Positions 36,211 to 45,028 of a DNA stretch of 64,000 bases are shown in pieces; the stretch's first letter is position 1; each line of letters opens with the position of its first letter. The DNA comes from Streptomyces paradoxus (lineage in GTDB: Bacteria; Actinomycetota; Actinomycetes; Streptomycetales; Streptomycetaceae): assembly GCF_014202475.1 (NCBI RefSeq), contig NZ_JACHGV010000009.1, forward strand, positions 1-64,000, in the 5' to 3' direction. The position numbers were made by a program, and so were the translations under genes. The notes below the pieces were generated by a model. The model was not told the origin of the DNA and did not search any database. It worked only from the letters and a program-made list of their open reading frames with translations.

Positions 36211-37029
36211 ATGGCCGACGCCCCCGCCGGCAAAGTGACCTTCGTCGGCGCCGGTCCCGGTGCCGCCGACCTGCTGACGTTCCGCGCCGCGCGCGCCATC
36301 GCCGAGGCCGACGTGGTGATCTGGGCGGCCAGCCTGGTCCAGGAGGAGGTCCTGGAGCACGCCCGTGAGGACGCGGAGATCCTCGACTCGGCGACCATGT
36401 CCCTGGAGGACGTCGTCGCCGTGTACGAGCGGGCCCGCGGCGAGGGGCTGAAGGTGGCCAGGATCCATTCCGGTGACCCGGCCCTGTGGGGCGGCACGCA
36501 GGAGCAGGTCGACCGGTGTGCCGGGATCGGCATCGCGACCGAGATCGTGCCCGGGGTGTCCTCCTTCTCGGCCGTCGCGGCGCTCGCGCAGCGCGAGCTG
36601 ACCATCCCGGAGGTCGCCCAGTCGGTCGTGCTCACCCGGCTCGGCGGCGGCAAGACGCCCATGCCTCCCGGGGAGGAGGTCCGGGAGTTCGCCAAGCACG
36701 GCACCACCATGGCGGTGTTCCTCTCCGCCGCCCGCAGCGGGCAGCTCGTGCGGGAGCTGCTGGAGGGCGGCTACCCGACGACGACCCCGGTCGTGGTGGC
36801 GTACCAGGCGACCTGGCCGGAGGAGCTGGTCGTGAAGTGCACGATCGGCACGCTGGAGGAGACGGTCAAGGAACACAAGCTCTGGAAGCACACCCTGTTC
36901 CTGGTCGGCCCGGCGCTCGACGCGCACGGCACGCGCTCGCACCTGTACCACCCGGGTCACTTCCACGGCTACCGCAAGGCCGACCCGGAGGCCCGCCGGG
37001 CGCTGCGCGAGCGGGGGGCGAGTACGTGA
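36211..37029 (+). CDS. cobM: Precorrin-4 C11-methyltransferase CobM
   Basis: A 272-aa tetrapyrrole methylase: VTFVGAGPGAADLLTFRAARAI at the N-terminus, RIHSGDPALWGGTQEQ with the SAM-binding GDP, then EIVPGVSSFSAVAALAQ and TTMAVFLSAARS. It methylates precorrin-4 at C11. ATG 36211 has GAAAGGAC ten bases upstream; GTG 36187 would add eight residues without a better site. The stop overlaps cobL (GTGA). Confidence 0.95.
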   Translation: MADAPAGKVTFVGAGPGAADLLTFRAARAIAEADVVIWAASLVQEEVLEHAREDAEILDSATMSLEDVVAVYERARGEGLKVARIHSGDPALWGGTQEQVDRCAGIGIATEIVPGVSSFSAVAALAQRELTIPEVAQSVVLTRLGGGKTPMPPGEEVREFAKHGTTMAVFLSAARSGQLVRELLEGGYPTTTPVVVAYQATWPEELVVKCTIGTLEETVKEHKLWKHTLFLVGPALDAHGTRSHLYHPGHFHGYRKADPEARRALRERGAST

Positions 37030-38264
37030 TCACCGTGTTCGGCACGGGGACGGGGACGGCGCCTTGCGACGACGTCCTCGCCGGTGCCGGGCTGGTCGTG
37101 GGCGGGCGGCGGCATCTCGACGCCGTACGGCTGCCCGAGACGGCTGAGCGGGTCGTGCTCGGGCCTCTCGCGCCGGCCCTGGACACCATCGGCGAGTACG
37201 TCGCGAAGGACCGTCCCGTTCTGGTGCTGGCTTCAGGCGACCCCGGGTTCTTCGGGATCGTGCGGGTGCTGGCCGAACGGTTCGGGCCGGAGCGGCTGGA
37301 CGTGCGGCCCGGGGTGTCGTCCGTGGCCGCCGCGTTCGCGCGGATCGGGCTGCCCTGGGACGACGCCGTGGTGGTGAGCGCCCACGGCCGGGAGCTGCGG
37401 ACGGCCGTCAACGTGTGCCGGGCCCAGGCGAAGACGGCCGTGCTGACCGGGCCGGGTGCGGGTCCGGCGGAGCTGGGTGCCGCGTTGCGGGACGCGGCGC
37501 GGGTGCTGGTCGTCGCGTCCGGGCTCGGCTCGGACGCGGAGCGCGTGGAGCGGGTGACGCCCGCCGAGGCCGCCGCCCGGGACTGGGGTAAGGCGGTGAA
37601 CGTGGTGCTGTGCCTGGACGAGGAGCGGGCGCTCGGCGCCGTACGGACGGTCGCGGGGCCCGGTGAGCGGCCCGCCGGCTGGGCCCTGGAAGAGGCGGAG
37701 TTCACCCACCGGGACTCGATGATCACCAAGTTCGAGGTGCGGGCGCTGGCCCTGGCCCGGCTGGGGCCGCGCCCGGGCGACCTGGTGTGGGACGTGGGCG
37801 CGGGTTCGGGGTCCGTGGCCGTGGAGTGCGCGCGGCTCGGTGCTGCCGTCACCGCCGTGGAGAAGACCGCGGACGGCGTGGAGCGGATCCGCGCCAACGC
37901 CGCCGCGCACGGTGTGGACGTGCGGGTGGTGCACGGCGTGGCACCGGACGCGCTGGTGGATCTCGCCGAGGCCCCGGACGCCGTGTTCGTCGGAGGCGGC
38001 GGGCGTGAACTGCCCGCCGTGGTCGCCGCGTGCGCGCGGCGTGCCCGGCGCACCGTGGTCGTCGCCATGGCCGCGCTCGACCGGGTACCGGCCGCGCGCG
38101 CGTCCCTGACGAGCGCCGGTTTCCGCTGCGACGGCGTGCTGCTGCAGTCGTCGCGGCTCGCGCCGCTGCCCGGGGACGTGACCCGGCTCGCGGCGGCCAA
38201 TCCCGTTTTCCTGCTGTGGGGCGTCCGGCCCCCGGCAGCTGTCGAAGAAGGAGTCGCTCAGTGA
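37026..38264 (+). CDS. cobL: Precorrin-6Y C5,15-methyltransferase (decarboxylating) CobL
   Basis: A 412-aa two-domain enzyme: the N-terminal half is a tetrapyrrole methylase (CbiE-like; LASGDPGFFGIVRVL, RPGVSSVAAAFAR), the C-terminal half a Rossmann methyltransferase (CbiT-like; VWDVGAGSGSVAVECAR near residue 257). It methylates C5 and C15 and decarboxylates the C12 acetate. GTG 37026 overlaps the cobM stop, and its stop overlaps the next gene. Confidence 0.95.
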   Translation: MITVFGTGTGTAPCDDVLAGAGLVVGGRRHLDAVRLPETAERVVLGPLAPALDTIGEYVAKDRPVLVLASGDPGFFGIVRVLAERFGPERLDVRPGVSSVAAAFARIGLPWDDAVVVSAHGRELRTAVNVCRAQAKTAVLTGPGAGPAELGAALRDAARVLVVASGLGSDAERVERVTPAEAAARDWGKAVNVVLCLDEERALGAVRTVAGPGERPAGWALEEAEFTHRDSMITKFEVRALALARLGPRPGDLVWDVGAGSGSVAVECARLGAAVTAVEKTADGVERIRANAAAHGVDVRVVHGVAPDALVDLAEAPDAVFVGGGGRELPAVVAACARRARRTVVVAMAALDRVPAARASLTSAGFRCDGVLLQSSRLAPLPGDVTRLAAANPVFLLWGVRPPAAVEEGVAQ

Positions 38265-39952
38265 TCGGCCTCATTTCCGCCACCGCGGCGGGAGCGGCTG
38301 CGCGGGACCGGCTGGCCGCGGCGTGGCCGGACCGCACGCGTGTGTACGAGGGTCCCGTGGGGGACGCCGTACGGGCCGCGTTCGCGCAGTGCGAGCAGCT
38401 CGTGTGCTTCCTGGCGACGGGGGCGGTGGTGCGGCTGGTGGCACCACTGCTGTCCGGCAAGACCGAGGACCCGGGCGTGGTGTGCGTCGACGAGGGCGGG
38501 CGGTTCGCCGTGTCCCTGCTGGGCGGGCACGCGGGCGGCGCCAACGAACTGGCCCGCGAGGTCGGCGCGTTGCTGGACGCCGAGCCGGTCGTGACGACGG
38601 CCACGGACGCCGTGGACCTGCCGGGCCTGGACACCCTCGGCCTGCCCGTGGAGGGCGATGTCGCCGGGGTGTCGCGGGCGCTGCTGGACGGTGAGGCCGT
38701 GGCGCTGCGGGCCGAGGTGGCCTGGCCGCTGCCGCCGCTGCCGGTGGCGGAGGAGGGGTCGTACACGATCCGGCTGACCGACCGGCTCGTCGAGGCGGCC
38801 GAGCGCGAGGTGGTGCTGCGTCCGCCGACGCTGGTGGTGGGGGTCGGGGCGTCGAAGGGCGCACCGGCCGAGGAGGTCCTCGGGCTGGTGGAGGGTGCTC
38901 TGCGGGAGGCCGGGCTGTCTGTGGCGTCCGTCGCGGAGCTGGCCACCGTCGATGCCAAGGCCGAGGAAGCCGGCATCGTCGAGGCCGCGCAGCGGCTCGG
39001 GGTGCCCCTGGTGACGTACTCCGCCGGGGAGCTGGCCGGGGTCGACGTGCCCAACCCGTCCGACGCGCCGCTCGCCGCCGTCGGGACCCCGTCGGTGGCG
39101 GAGGCCGCCGCGCTCGTCGGCGGGGGCGAACTGCTCGTCCCCAAGCGGAAGTCGGCCGCGAGCCCGGCCATGGCGACCTGTGCCGTCGTACGGCGTCCGG
39201 GGCGCGGGCGGCTCGCGGTGGTCGGGCTCGGGCCGGGCGCCCGGGACCTGCTGACGCCTCGTGCGCAGGCCGAACTGCGGCGGGCTTCCGTCCTCGTGGG
39301 GCTCGACCAGTACGTCGACCAGATCCGTGATCTGCTGCGGCCCGGCACCCGGATCCTGGAGTCGGGGCTCGGCGCCGAGGAGGAGCGGGCGCGCACGGCC
39401 GTCGAGGAGGCCCGCAAGGGCCAGGCCGTCGCGCTGATCGGCAGCGGGGACGCGGGCGTCTACGCCATGGCCTCCCCCGCGCTGGCCGAGGCCTCGGACG
39501 ACATCGACGTGGTCGGTGTGCCCGGCGTGACGGCGGCGCTCGCGGCCGGTGCGATCCTGGGCGCCCCGCTGGGCCACGACCACGTGTCGATCAGCCTGTC
39601 CGACCTGCACACGCCGTGGGAGGTCATCGAGCGGCGGGTGCGGGCGGCGGCCGAGGCGGACATCGTGGTCACCTTCTACAACCCCCGTTCGCGCGGCCGT
39701 GACTGGCAGCTCCCCAAGGCGCTGGGCATCCTCGCCGAGCACCGGACACCGCGGACGCCGGTCGGTGTGGTGCGCAACGCCTCGCGGCCGGACGAGTCCA
39801 GCCGGCTCACCACCCTGGGCTCCCTCGATCCGGCGACGGTCGACATGATGACGGTCGTGACCGTGGGCAACACGGCGACCCGGGACATCGCGGGGCGCAT
39901 GGTGACCCCGCGCGGCTACCGCTGGCAGTCGGCGCAGGAGGGCTCCGAGTGA
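38261..39952 (+). CDS. cobJ: CbiG-CobJ fusion (lactone-opening protein plus precorrin-3B C17-methyltransferase)
   Basis: A 563-aa protein. The N-terminal ~290 residues match CbiG: VCFLATGAVVRLVAPLL and a conserved GGHAGGANELA, then a second part with VVGVGASKGAPAEEVLGLVEGAL. The C-terminal ~250 residues are the CobJ methylase (AVVGLGPGARDLLTPRAQ, LIGSGDAGVYAMASP, GVPGVTAALAAGAILGAP, VTFYNPRSRGR). CobJ methylates C17 and contracts the ring; CbiG is an anaerobic-pathway enzyme that removes acetaldehyde. GTG 38261 overlaps cobL. The fusion is notable for an otherwise aerobic-looking set. Confidence 0.9.
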   Translation: MIGLISATAAGAAARDRLAAAWPDRTRVYEGPVGDAVRAAFAQCEQLVCFLATGAVVRLVAPLLSGKTEDPGVVCVDEGGRFAVSLLGGHAGGANELAREVGALLDAEPVVTTATDAVDLPGLDTLGLPVEGDVAGVSRALLDGEAVALRAEVAWPLPPLPVAEEGSYTIRLTDRLVEAAEREVVLRPPTLVVGVGASKGAPAEEVLGLVEGALREAGLSVASVAELATVDAKAEEAGIVEAAQRLGVPLVTYSAGELAGVDVPNPSDAPLAAVGTPSVAEAAALVGGGELLVPKRKSAASPAMATCAVVRRPGRGRLAVVGLGPGARDLLTPRAQAELRRASVLVGLDQYVDQIRDLLRPGTRILESGLGAEEERARTAVEEARKGQAVALIGSGDAGVYAMASPALAEASDDIDVVGVPGVTAALAAGAILGAPLGHDHVSISLSDLHTPWEVIERRVRAAAEADIVVTFYNPRSRGRDWQLPKALGILAEHRTPRTPVGVVRNASRPDESSRLTTLGSLDPATVDMMTVVTVGNTATRDIAGRMVTPRGYRWQSAQEGSE

Positions 39953-40536
39953 ACCGTGTCGTCCATCCCATCGAGGAGGAGTCCTACCGGCGGCTGCGGG
40001 CCCGGCTGGACACCTCGCACTTCCCGCCGCTGACCCGGGCGGTCGTGGAGCGGGTCATCCACTCCGCCGCCGACCTCGACTACGCCACCGACCTCGTCAT
40101 GGACGAGGCCGACCTGGCGAAGGCGCACGCGGCGCTGCACGCCGGGGCTCCCGTGGTCGTGGACGTGGCGATGGTCGGCGCCGGCATCACCCGGCGCGAG
40201 ACCGTCTGCCGCCTCGGGGACGCCGAGGCCGGTCCAGGGCTGACCCGGTCCGCGCACGCGATCCGGCTCGCCCACAAGCAGGTCGGCCCGGGCGCCCTGT
40301 GGGTGATCGGCAACGCGCCGACCGCGCTGGAGGAGCTGCTGACCCTCGACGCCGATCCCGCGCTCGTCATCGGACTGCCCGTCGGTTTCGTCGGAGCCGT
40401 CGAATCGAAGGCCGCGCTGCGCGAGAGCGGACTGCCCGCCGTGAGCAACGTGTCCGAGAAGGGCGGGTCGGCGGTCGCCGCCGCCGCGCTCAACGCCCTG
40501 CTGTACCACCCCACTTCCGCCGAGGAGAAACTGTGA
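39949..40536 (+). CDS. cobH: Precorrin-8X methylmutase CobH
   Basis: A 195-aa enzyme with family blocks VVHPIEEESYRRLR, VIHSAADLDYATDL (containing the active-site His), VVDVAMVGAGI and WVIGNAPTALEEL. It moves a methyl group from C11 to C12, giving hydrogenobyrinic acid. GTG 39949 overlaps the cobJ stop. The stop overlaps the cbiX start. Confidence 0.95.
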   Translation: MNRVVHPIEEESYRRLRARLDTSHFPPLTRAVVERVIHSAADLDYATDLVMDEADLAKAHAALHAGAPVVVDVAMVGAGITRRETVCRLGDAEAGPGLTRSAHAIRLAHKQVGPGALWVIGNAPTALEELLTLDADPALVIGLPVGFVGAVESKAALRESGLPAVSNVSEKGGSAVAAAALNALLYHPTSAEEKL

Positions 40537-41459
40537 CCACCCCGCCCGCCCTGCTCATCGCCGGCCACGGCACCCGGGACGACGCCGGAGCCGAGGCGTT
40601 CCGCGACTTCGTACGGCAGCTGGGGGCCCGGCACCCCGAACTGCCCGTCGCCGGCGGCTTCATCGAGCTGTCCCCGCCGCCGCTGGGCGAGGCCGTCACC
40701 GGGCTGGTGGAGCAGGGCGTACGGCGGTTCGCCGCCGTCCCGCTGATGCTGGTCTCCGCCGGGCACGCCAAGGGCGACATCCCGGCGGCCCTGGCCCGCG
40801 AGAAGGAGCGGCACCCGGGCATCTCGTACACCTACGGGCGTCCGCTCGGCCCGCACCCGGCGCTGCTGAACGTGCTGGAGCGGCGGCTGGACGAGGCCCT
40901 GGGGTCGGCGGGCCGCACGCCCGGGGACCGTTCCGACGTGACGGTGCTGCTGGTGGGCCGCGGCTCCACGGACCCGGACGCCAACGCCGAGGTGCACAAG
41001 GCGGCCCGGCTGCTGTGGGAAGGGCGCGGGTACGCCGGCGTCGAGACGGCGTTCGTGTCGCTGGCGGCGCCGGACGTGCCGAGCGGGCTGGACCGCTGCG
41101 TGCGCCTTGGCGCCCGCCGGATCGTGGTCCTGCCCTACTTCCTGTTCACGGGCATCCTGCCGGACCGGGTGCGGCACCAGACGGAGGGCTGGGCCGCCGC
41201 GCACCCCGAGGTCGAGGTGCTGTCGGCCGATGTCATCGGGCCGGAGCCCGAGCTGCTCGACCTGGTGTGGGAGCGGTACGAGGAGGCCGTCAAGGGCGAT
41301 CTGCGGATGAACTGCGACTCGTGCGTGTACCGCATCGCGCTGCCGGGCTTCGAGGACAAGGTGGGCATGCCGCAACAGCCGCACTTCCACCCGGACGACG
41401 ACGACCACCACCACGGGCACGGGCACCACCACCACGGCGCTCACTCGCATGCGCACTGA
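40533..41459 (+). CDS. cbiX: Sirohydrochlorin cobaltochelatase/ferrochelatase CbiX, His-rich tail
   Basis: A 308-aa class II chelatase with two CbiX repeats: LLIAGHGTRDDAGAEAFRDFV with the metal-ligand His near residue 12, then LMLVSAGHAKGDIPAAL, then VLLVGRGSTDPDANAEVHKAARL. A CDSC pair follows near residue 267. Residues 284-308 form a tail with 13 His of 25, plus four Asp, likely for cobalt or nickel binding. CbiX inserts cobalt early (anaerobic pathway) or iron for siroheme. GTG 40533 overlaps cobH; its last bases overlap cobC by 11. Confidence 0.9.
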   Translation: MTTPPALLIAGHGTRDDAGAEAFRDFVRQLGARHPELPVAGGFIELSPPPLGEAVTGLVEQGVRRFAAVPLMLVSAGHAKGDIPAALAREKERHPGISYTYGRPLGPHPALLNVLERRLDEALGSAGRTPGDRSDVTVLLVGRGSTDPDANAEVHKAARLLWEGRGYAGVETAFVSLAAPDVPSGLDRCVRLGARRIVVLPYFLFTGILPDRVRHQTEGWAAAHPEVEVLSADVIGPEPELLDLVWERYEEAVKGDLRMNCDSCVYRIALPGFEDKVGMPQQPHFHPDDDDHHHGHGHHHHGAHSHAH

Positions 41460-42504
41460 GCACGGGCACGATCTGCGCCACCACGGGGACGCGGAGGTGC
41501 GGGACGACGGCGGCTCGCTCGTCGACCTCGCCGTGAACGTCCGCGCGGACACGCCGCCCGCCTGGCTGCGGGAGCACATCGCCGCGTCGCTGGGCGGGCT
41601 CGCGGCCTACCCCGACGGGCGTTCCGCGCGGGCGGCGGTGGCCGCCCGGCACGGACTGCCGGTGGAGCGGGTGCTGCTGACGGCGGGTGCGGCGGAGGCG
41701 TTCGTGCTGCTGGCGCGGGCGCTGAAGGTGCGGCGGCCGGTGGTCGTCCACCCCCAGTTCACGGAGCCGGAGGCGGCGCTGCGGGACGCGGGGCACCAGG
41801 TCGGCCGGGTGCTGCTGCGGGAGGAGGACGGTTTCCGGCTGGACCCGGCGGCCGTCCCCGAGGACGCGGACCTGGTGGTGATCGGCAACCCCACGAACCC
41901 GACGTCGGTGCTGCACCCGGCGGACGCGATCGCCTCACTCGCCCGGCCCGGGCGGGTGCTGGTGGTGGACGAGGCGTTCATGGACGCGGTGCCGGGCGAA
42001 CACGACTCCCTGGCCGGGCGCGTCGACGTACCCGGACTCGTGGTCCTGCGCAGCCTGACCAAGACGTGGGGGCTGGCCGGACTGCGGATCGGATACGTGC
42101 TGGCGGCGCCCGAGACCGTCGAGGACCTTCAGCGGGCGCAGCCGCTGTGGCCGGTGTCGACCCCGGCGCTGGCCGCCGCCGAGGCGTGCGTGGGGCCGCG
42201 TGCACTGGCGGAGGCGGCCCACGCGGCGCACCGCATCGCGGCGGACCGCGCGCACCTGCTGGCGGGCCTCGCCCGCTTCGCCCCGGCCGGGCTGCGGGTG
42301 GCCGGGCCCGCGCGGGGCCCGTTCGTCCTGGTCCGCGTGGAGGGGGCGTCCGCGGTCCGCCGACGGCTGCGCGACCTCGGCTACGCCGCGCGCCGCGGGG
42401 ACACGTTCCCCGGGCTGGACGAGAAGTGGCTCCGGCTGGCGGTGCGGGACCGCGGCACGACCGACGGGTTTCTACGAGCGCTGCAGCGAACGCTGACGGA
42501 CTGA
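41449..42504 (+). CDS. cobC: Aminotransferase-like CobC (threonine-phosphate decarboxylase type)
   Basis: A 351-aa class I/II PLP enzyme beginning with His-rich HGHDLRHHGDAEV. The core has VNVRADTPPAWLREHI, LLTAGAAEAFVLLARAL, IGNPTNPTSVL, VVDEAFMDAV, the PLP-lysine block RSLTKTWGLAGLRIGY and a C-terminal WLRLAVRD. It resembles CobC/CobD proteins that decarboxylate L-threonine phosphate to make aminopropanol for the lower arm. ATG 41449 lies inside the end of cbiX, an 11-base overlap. It is the last gene of the operon. Confidence 0.88.
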   Translation: MRTEHGHDLRHHGDAEVRDDGGSLVDLAVNVRADTPPAWLREHIAASLGGLAAYPDGRSARAAVAARHGLPVERVLLTAGAAEAFVLLARALKVRRPVVVHPQFTEPEAALRDAGHQVGRVLLREEDGFRLDPAAVPEDADLVVIGNPTNPTSVLHPADAIASLARPGRVLVVDEAFMDAVPGEHDSLAGRVDVPGLVVLRSLTKTWGLAGLRIGYVLAAPETVEDLQRAQPLWPVSTPALAAAEACVGPRALAEAAHAAHRIAADRAHLLAGLARFAPAGLRVAGPARGPFVLVRVEGASAVRRRLRDLGYAARRGDTFPGLDEKWLRLAVRDRGTTDGFLRALQRTLTD

Positions 42505-42523
42505 CACCTCAGCCCCGGAGGTG
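42505..42523 (+). other. Small hairpin directly after cobC
   Basis: CACCTC (42505-42510) pairs with GAGGTG (42518-42523), beginning at the base after the cobC stop. It is the first of several stem elements in the 225-base tail of the cobalamin operon. Confidence 0.45.
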
Positions 42524-42527
42524 CCCG

Positions 42528-42590
42528 GCCGTCACCGTCTGGGCCGGACGCAGTCCCGGGGGCGGCGGGCGAGCAGGGCACGGTGACGGC
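42528..42590 (+). repeat. 11-bp inverted repeat in the cobC 3' region
   Basis: GCCGTCACCGT at 42528-42538 is perfectly complementary to ACGGTGACGGC at 42580-42590. The 41-base interior is also GC-rich. Together with the flanking hairpins it suggests a folded RNA tail; function unknown. Confidence 0.5.
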
Positions 42591-42674
42591 GGCCCACAGG
42601 CCGGCACCTGAAGGCGCAGAAGCCGGCCCGGGAGATGTGAACCGGGCTCTCGGATGCCGACCGCCGCACGGGCC

Positions 42675-42714
42675 GGCCGGCGGGGCGGGGTGGCCGTGCC
42701 CCGCCCCGCCGGCC
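42675..42714. terminator. Strong bidirectional hairpin between cobC and the LAETG gene
   Basis: A 16-bp perfect inverted repeat (42675-42690 and 42699-42714) with an 8-base loop between convergent genes. No U-run is present on either side. Confidence 0.8.
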
Positions 42715-42729
42715 CCGGATCGCCGGTGG

Positions 42730-43650
42730 TCAGCCCCGGCGGCGTACCCGGGACAGCACTCCCCCGCCCACAGCGAGCAGGACGATCGCGACGCCCACGA
42801 GGTACGGCGTGGCGGAGCTGCCGCCCGTCTCGGCCAGGTTCGTCTCGGCGGGTGCTCCCTGCGGCTCGACGGCGGCGGGCGGGGCGGACGGCTCGGCCGG
42901 CTCGGCCGGGGCCCGTTCGGCGACCTCGGGCCGGGGTGTCCTGCAGGTCGCCTCGGCCAGGGTGACGGTGCCGTCGACCTCCGCGACGTTCTGCTTCAAC
43001 GGGTCGACGGAGACCTTGAGTTCGAGGGCGGTGGCGGCGGCGTTGCGGGCCGTGGTCCGGGTGTTGTCGAGGTCCAGGCGCACCTCGCCGACGCCCGGCA
43101 CCCTGACTTCCGCCGGGCCTTGGCCGGTCAGGGCCACGCGCTTGCCGAGCACGGTCACGAAGCCGGGCAGGTCGGTCGTGGCGACCGGGTTCTCGCCGAC
43201 CTCGCAGGTGGCCTTGGCGGTGACCTGCTCGACCTCGATCAGCGACAGCAGCGGCAGGCCGGGGACGTGGAGGCGGGCGTGGGCCAGGGTCGTGATCCCC
43301 TCGGCCTTCAGGGGGGTCGTGGTGGCCCTCGCATCGGCCACCTCCGCGCGCAGCACGCTGAAGGGCCGGCCCCCGTTCACCGCGTCGAGAGTGGCCGTCA
43401 GCGTGGTCTTCTCGGCGCTCTGCGGGGCCTGGACGTCGTTGAGGGAGACGGTGAGGGGGACGTTCACCGGCTTGTTCAGCGGGGAGACGTCCAGGTCGGT
43501 GCGCAGGACGGCGGCGCTCGCGCGGCCGTGGTCGTCGGCGGCGTGGGCCGTGCTCACACCGGTCAGTGCCAGGGGTCCGGCGGCGAGGGCCGTGGCCGTT
43601 GCGACGGTCACGAGACGAAGTGCGGGCTTGCGGACGGAAAGGCTGTTCAC
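42730..43650 (-). CDS. Secreted surface protein with LAETG class-E sortase signal
   Basis: A 306-aa protein: signal peptide (about residues 1-37, LVTVATATALAAGPLALTGVSTAHA), an extracellular region without recognised domain, a Pro/Glu/Ala linker (APAEPAEPSAPPAAVEPQGAPAE, shown here as PAEPAEPSAPP), then NLAETGG, a membrane helix and RVRRRG. This is the full cell-wall sorting arrangement for class E sortases, which anchor LAxTG proteins such as long chaplins in Streptomyces. GTG 43650 has GGGAG eight bases upstream. Role unknown. Confidence 0.88.
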   Translation of the reverse strand: MNSLSVRKPALRLVTVATATALAAGPLALTGVSTAHAADDHGRASAAVLRTDLDVSPLNKPVNVPLTVSLNDVQAPQSAEKTTLTATLDAVNGGRPFSVLRAEVADARATTTPLKAEGITTLAHARLHVPGLPLLSLIEVEQVTAKATCEVGENPVATTDLPGFVTVLGKRVALTGQGPAEVRVPGVGEVRLDLDNTRTTARNAAATALELKVSVDPLKQNVAEVDGTVTLAEATCRTPRPEVAERAPAEPAEPSAPPAAVEPQGAPAETNLAETGGSSATPYLVGVAIVLLAVGGGVLSRVRRRG

Positions 43651-43805
43651 GTTCAGGACTCCCAGGAAAACCGGCTCGGGTCCCGGTGAGAATCGCCGCG
43701 CCGAGCGTGCGGCTTGAGCGATCTGACGCCGCTTCACTCCAACGTGGCGAGATCAGCGGCGTTTTCGAATCTCCCCGGCGCAGGCGTTCCCCATCACCGT
43801 CATGA

Positions 43806-44897
43806 CTATCCGACGACGCGCCCGTTCAGCACCACCCGGCGCGGCGCCGCCAGCACCCGTACGTCGGCCCGCGGGTCCTCGTCGTAGACGACGAGGTCGG
43901 CCGGGGCGCCCTCGTCCAGGCCGGGGCGGCCGAGCCAGGAGCGGGCCGTCCAGGTGCCCGCGGCGAGCGCCTCGACGGGCGGGATGCCGGCGGTGACGAG
44001 TTCGCCGACCTCGGCCGCGGCCAGGCCGTGCGCGAGGCCGCCGCCCGCGTCGGTGCCGACGAAGACCGGGATCCCGGCGTCGTAGGCGCCCCGGACCGTG
44101 TCGTAGCGGCGTTCGTGGAGCCTGCGCATATGGGCCGACCAGCGGGGGAACCTGCTCTCGCCGCCGTCCGCGAGCTGCGGGAAGGTGGCGATGTTGACCA
44201 GGGTCGGGACGATGGCGACGCCGCGTTCGGCGAACAGCGGGATGAGGTCCTCGGTCAGGCCCGTCGCGTGTTCGATGCAGTCGATGCCCGCCTCGACGAG
44301 GTCCTGGAGAGAGTCCTCGGAGAAGCAGTGCGCGGTCACCCGCGCGCCCAGGCGGTGGGCCTCGGCGATCGCCGCCTCGACGGCCTCGCGGGGCCAGCAG
44401 GCCGACAGGTCGCCGAGGTCGCGGTCGATCCAGTCGCCGACCAGCTTGACCCAGCCGTCGCCGCGCCGGGCCTCCTGGGCGACGTAGGCGACCAGGTCCT
44501 CCGGCTCGATCTCCCAGGCGTAGTTGCGGATGTAGCGGCGGGTGCGGGCGATGTGCCGCCCGGCACGGATGATCTTCGGCAGGTCCTCGCGGTCGTCGAT
44601 CCAGCGGGTGTCGGAGGGCGAGCCGGCGTCGCGGATGAGGAGGGTGCCCGCGTCCCGGTCGGTCAGGGCCTGCTTCTCCGCGACGTCCTCGGGGACCGGT
44701 CCGTGCCGGTCGAGTCCGACGTGGCAGTGCGCGTCGACGAGGCCGGGCAGGGCCCAGCCGACGACCGTGCGGACGTCGCGGGCGCCGGCGGGGCGGTCGT
44801 AGGAGATGCGGCCGTCGACCGTCCACAGCTCGTCCCGGACGTCCTCGGGCCCGACGAGCACCCGCCCCTTCACGTGCAGCACCGTGCGATCGCTCAT
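43806..44897 (-). CDS. Amidohydrolase family metal-dependent hydrolase
   Basis: A 363-aa TIM-barrel enzyme with composite beta domain. The first metal pair is DAHCHVGLD (near residue 58), other ligands are in VTAHCFSED and CIEHATGL, and the Asp is in FVGTDAGGG. It resembles imidazolonepropionase/prolidase-like deaminases and dipeptidases of the amidohydrolase superfamily. ATG 44897 is used; ATG 44930 lacks coding support. It is divergent from the class V aminotransferase. Substrate unknown. Confidence 0.85.
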   Translation of the reverse strand: MSDRTVLHVKGRVLVGPEDVRDELWTVDGRISYDRPAGARDVRTVVGWALPGLVDAHCHVGLDRHGPVPEDVAEKQALTDRDAGTLLIRDAGSPSDTRWIDDREDLPKIIRAGRHIARTRRYIRNYAWEIEPEDLVAYVAQEARRGDGWVKLVGDWIDRDLGDLSACWPREAVEAAIAEAHRLGARVTAHCFSEDSLQDLVEAGIDCIEHATGLTEDLIPLFAERGVAIVPTLVNIATFPQLADGGESRFPRWSAHMRRLHERRYDTVRGAYDAGIPVFVGTDAGGGLAHGLAAAEVGELVTAGIPPVEALAAGTWTARSWLGRPGLDEGAPADLVVYDEDPRADVRVLAAPRRVVLNGRVVG

Positions 44898-45028
44898 GTA
44901 CCGCACCTTAGTGATCCGGCCGCCCGGCATCGAAGGGGGATGGTGTCCCCGGGACGAGCCGTGCGGGGGCGCGAGAGCCGCCGGTTACCCTCGATGCGAT
45001 CGAACCTGTGAGTGAAGAGAGCACTGCC

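Noticed and set aside
42505..42729. A second cobalamin riboswitch after cobC
   Set aside because: No B12 box (GCCACTG) on either strand, although the region is stem-rich.
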